Source of the DNA: an uncultured Collinsella sp.
Lineage (GTDB): Bacteria > Actinomycetota > Coriobacteriia > Coriobacteriales > Coriobacteriaceae
Length of the DNA stretch: 5,038 nucleotides
Reading direction: 5' to 3'
Assembly (NCBI GenBank): GCA_902494625.1
Contig: CABUUB010000105.1
Coordinates: forward strand, 1-5,038
Below are positions 4,935-5,038 of this stretch, in pieces. Each line of letters starts with the position of its first letter. Position 1 is the first letter of the stretch. A program made the position numbers and the translations under genes. A model generated the notes under the pieces. The model had not been told where the DNA came from and did no database searches. It saw only the letters and a program-made list of their open reading frames with translations.

Positions 4935-5038
4935 CTATTTGGCAAGGTGTTTTTTAGAATCCATTTTGCGCTCGGCCTCGAAGGCTTGCCTGTCCCAATC
5001 GAGCGGAAGTCCGGCCTCGACCCATGCCTCGTAGGCCC
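4935..5038 (-). CDS. Unidentified protein, C-terminal fragment (gene runs off the right edge)
   Basis: On the minus strand, the frame entering at 5036 is open to a TAG at 4937-4935 and gives the last 33 residues of a protein: AYEAWVEAGLPLDWDRQ, then AFEAERKMDSKKHLAK. The other two frames give less protein-like peptides, and a strong terminator follows the stop at once, so this looks like a real gene end. The tail is charged and helical-looking, acidic and aromatic first and lysine-rich at the end. I do not recognise the family. The gene converges on groEL. Confidence 0.55.
   Translation of the reverse strand, partial: AYEAWVEAGLPLDWDRQAFEAERKMDSKKHLAK

Overview
The window is GC-rich bacterial chromosomal DNA with a complete groES-groEL chaperonin operon on the + strand. 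Before it lie an amidohydrolase gene and a long non-coding stretch packed with inverted repeats. Two minus-strand genes are cut by the window edges. The chaperonin sequences (GroEL with GPKGRYVALQRTFGAP near the N-terminus and a short GGGMY tail), the groES-first order and the codon usage suggest an actinobacterium, most likely of class Coriobacteriia (Collinsella-like). That placement is inference from sequence flavour; no search was run.

Layout: (1) 1-62, the first 20 codons of an unidentified minus-strand gene with a good Shine-Dalgarno and a plausible sigma70-type promoter. It is divergent from (2) 229-1866, a YtcJ-like metal-dependent amidohydrolase ended by an intrinsic terminator at 1885-1936. 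(3) 1867-2774, about 900 bases without a convincing gene, holding a terminator, a GC hairpin and two large inverted-repeat elements (2124-2361 and 2439-2637). (4) 2775-3068 groES, a 96-nt structured gap, and 3165-4802 groEL. (5) 4878-4922, a strong, near-symmetric terminator between groEL and (6) 4935-5038, the last 33 codons of an unidentified minus-strand gene.

GroEL and GroES form the ATP-driven folding chamber and are co-transcribed. No CIRCE (HrcA) or HAIR (HspR) operator is visible upstream of groES, although the region was read for both. The amidohydrolase is separated from the chaperonin genes by a terminator and the repeats, so no functional link is implied.

The least explained parts are the 199-bp near-perfect hairpin element just upstream of the groES promoter region, the 238-bp inverted repeat with opposed A-tracts before it, and a possible H-type pseudoknot between groES and groEL immediately before the groEL ribosome binding site.
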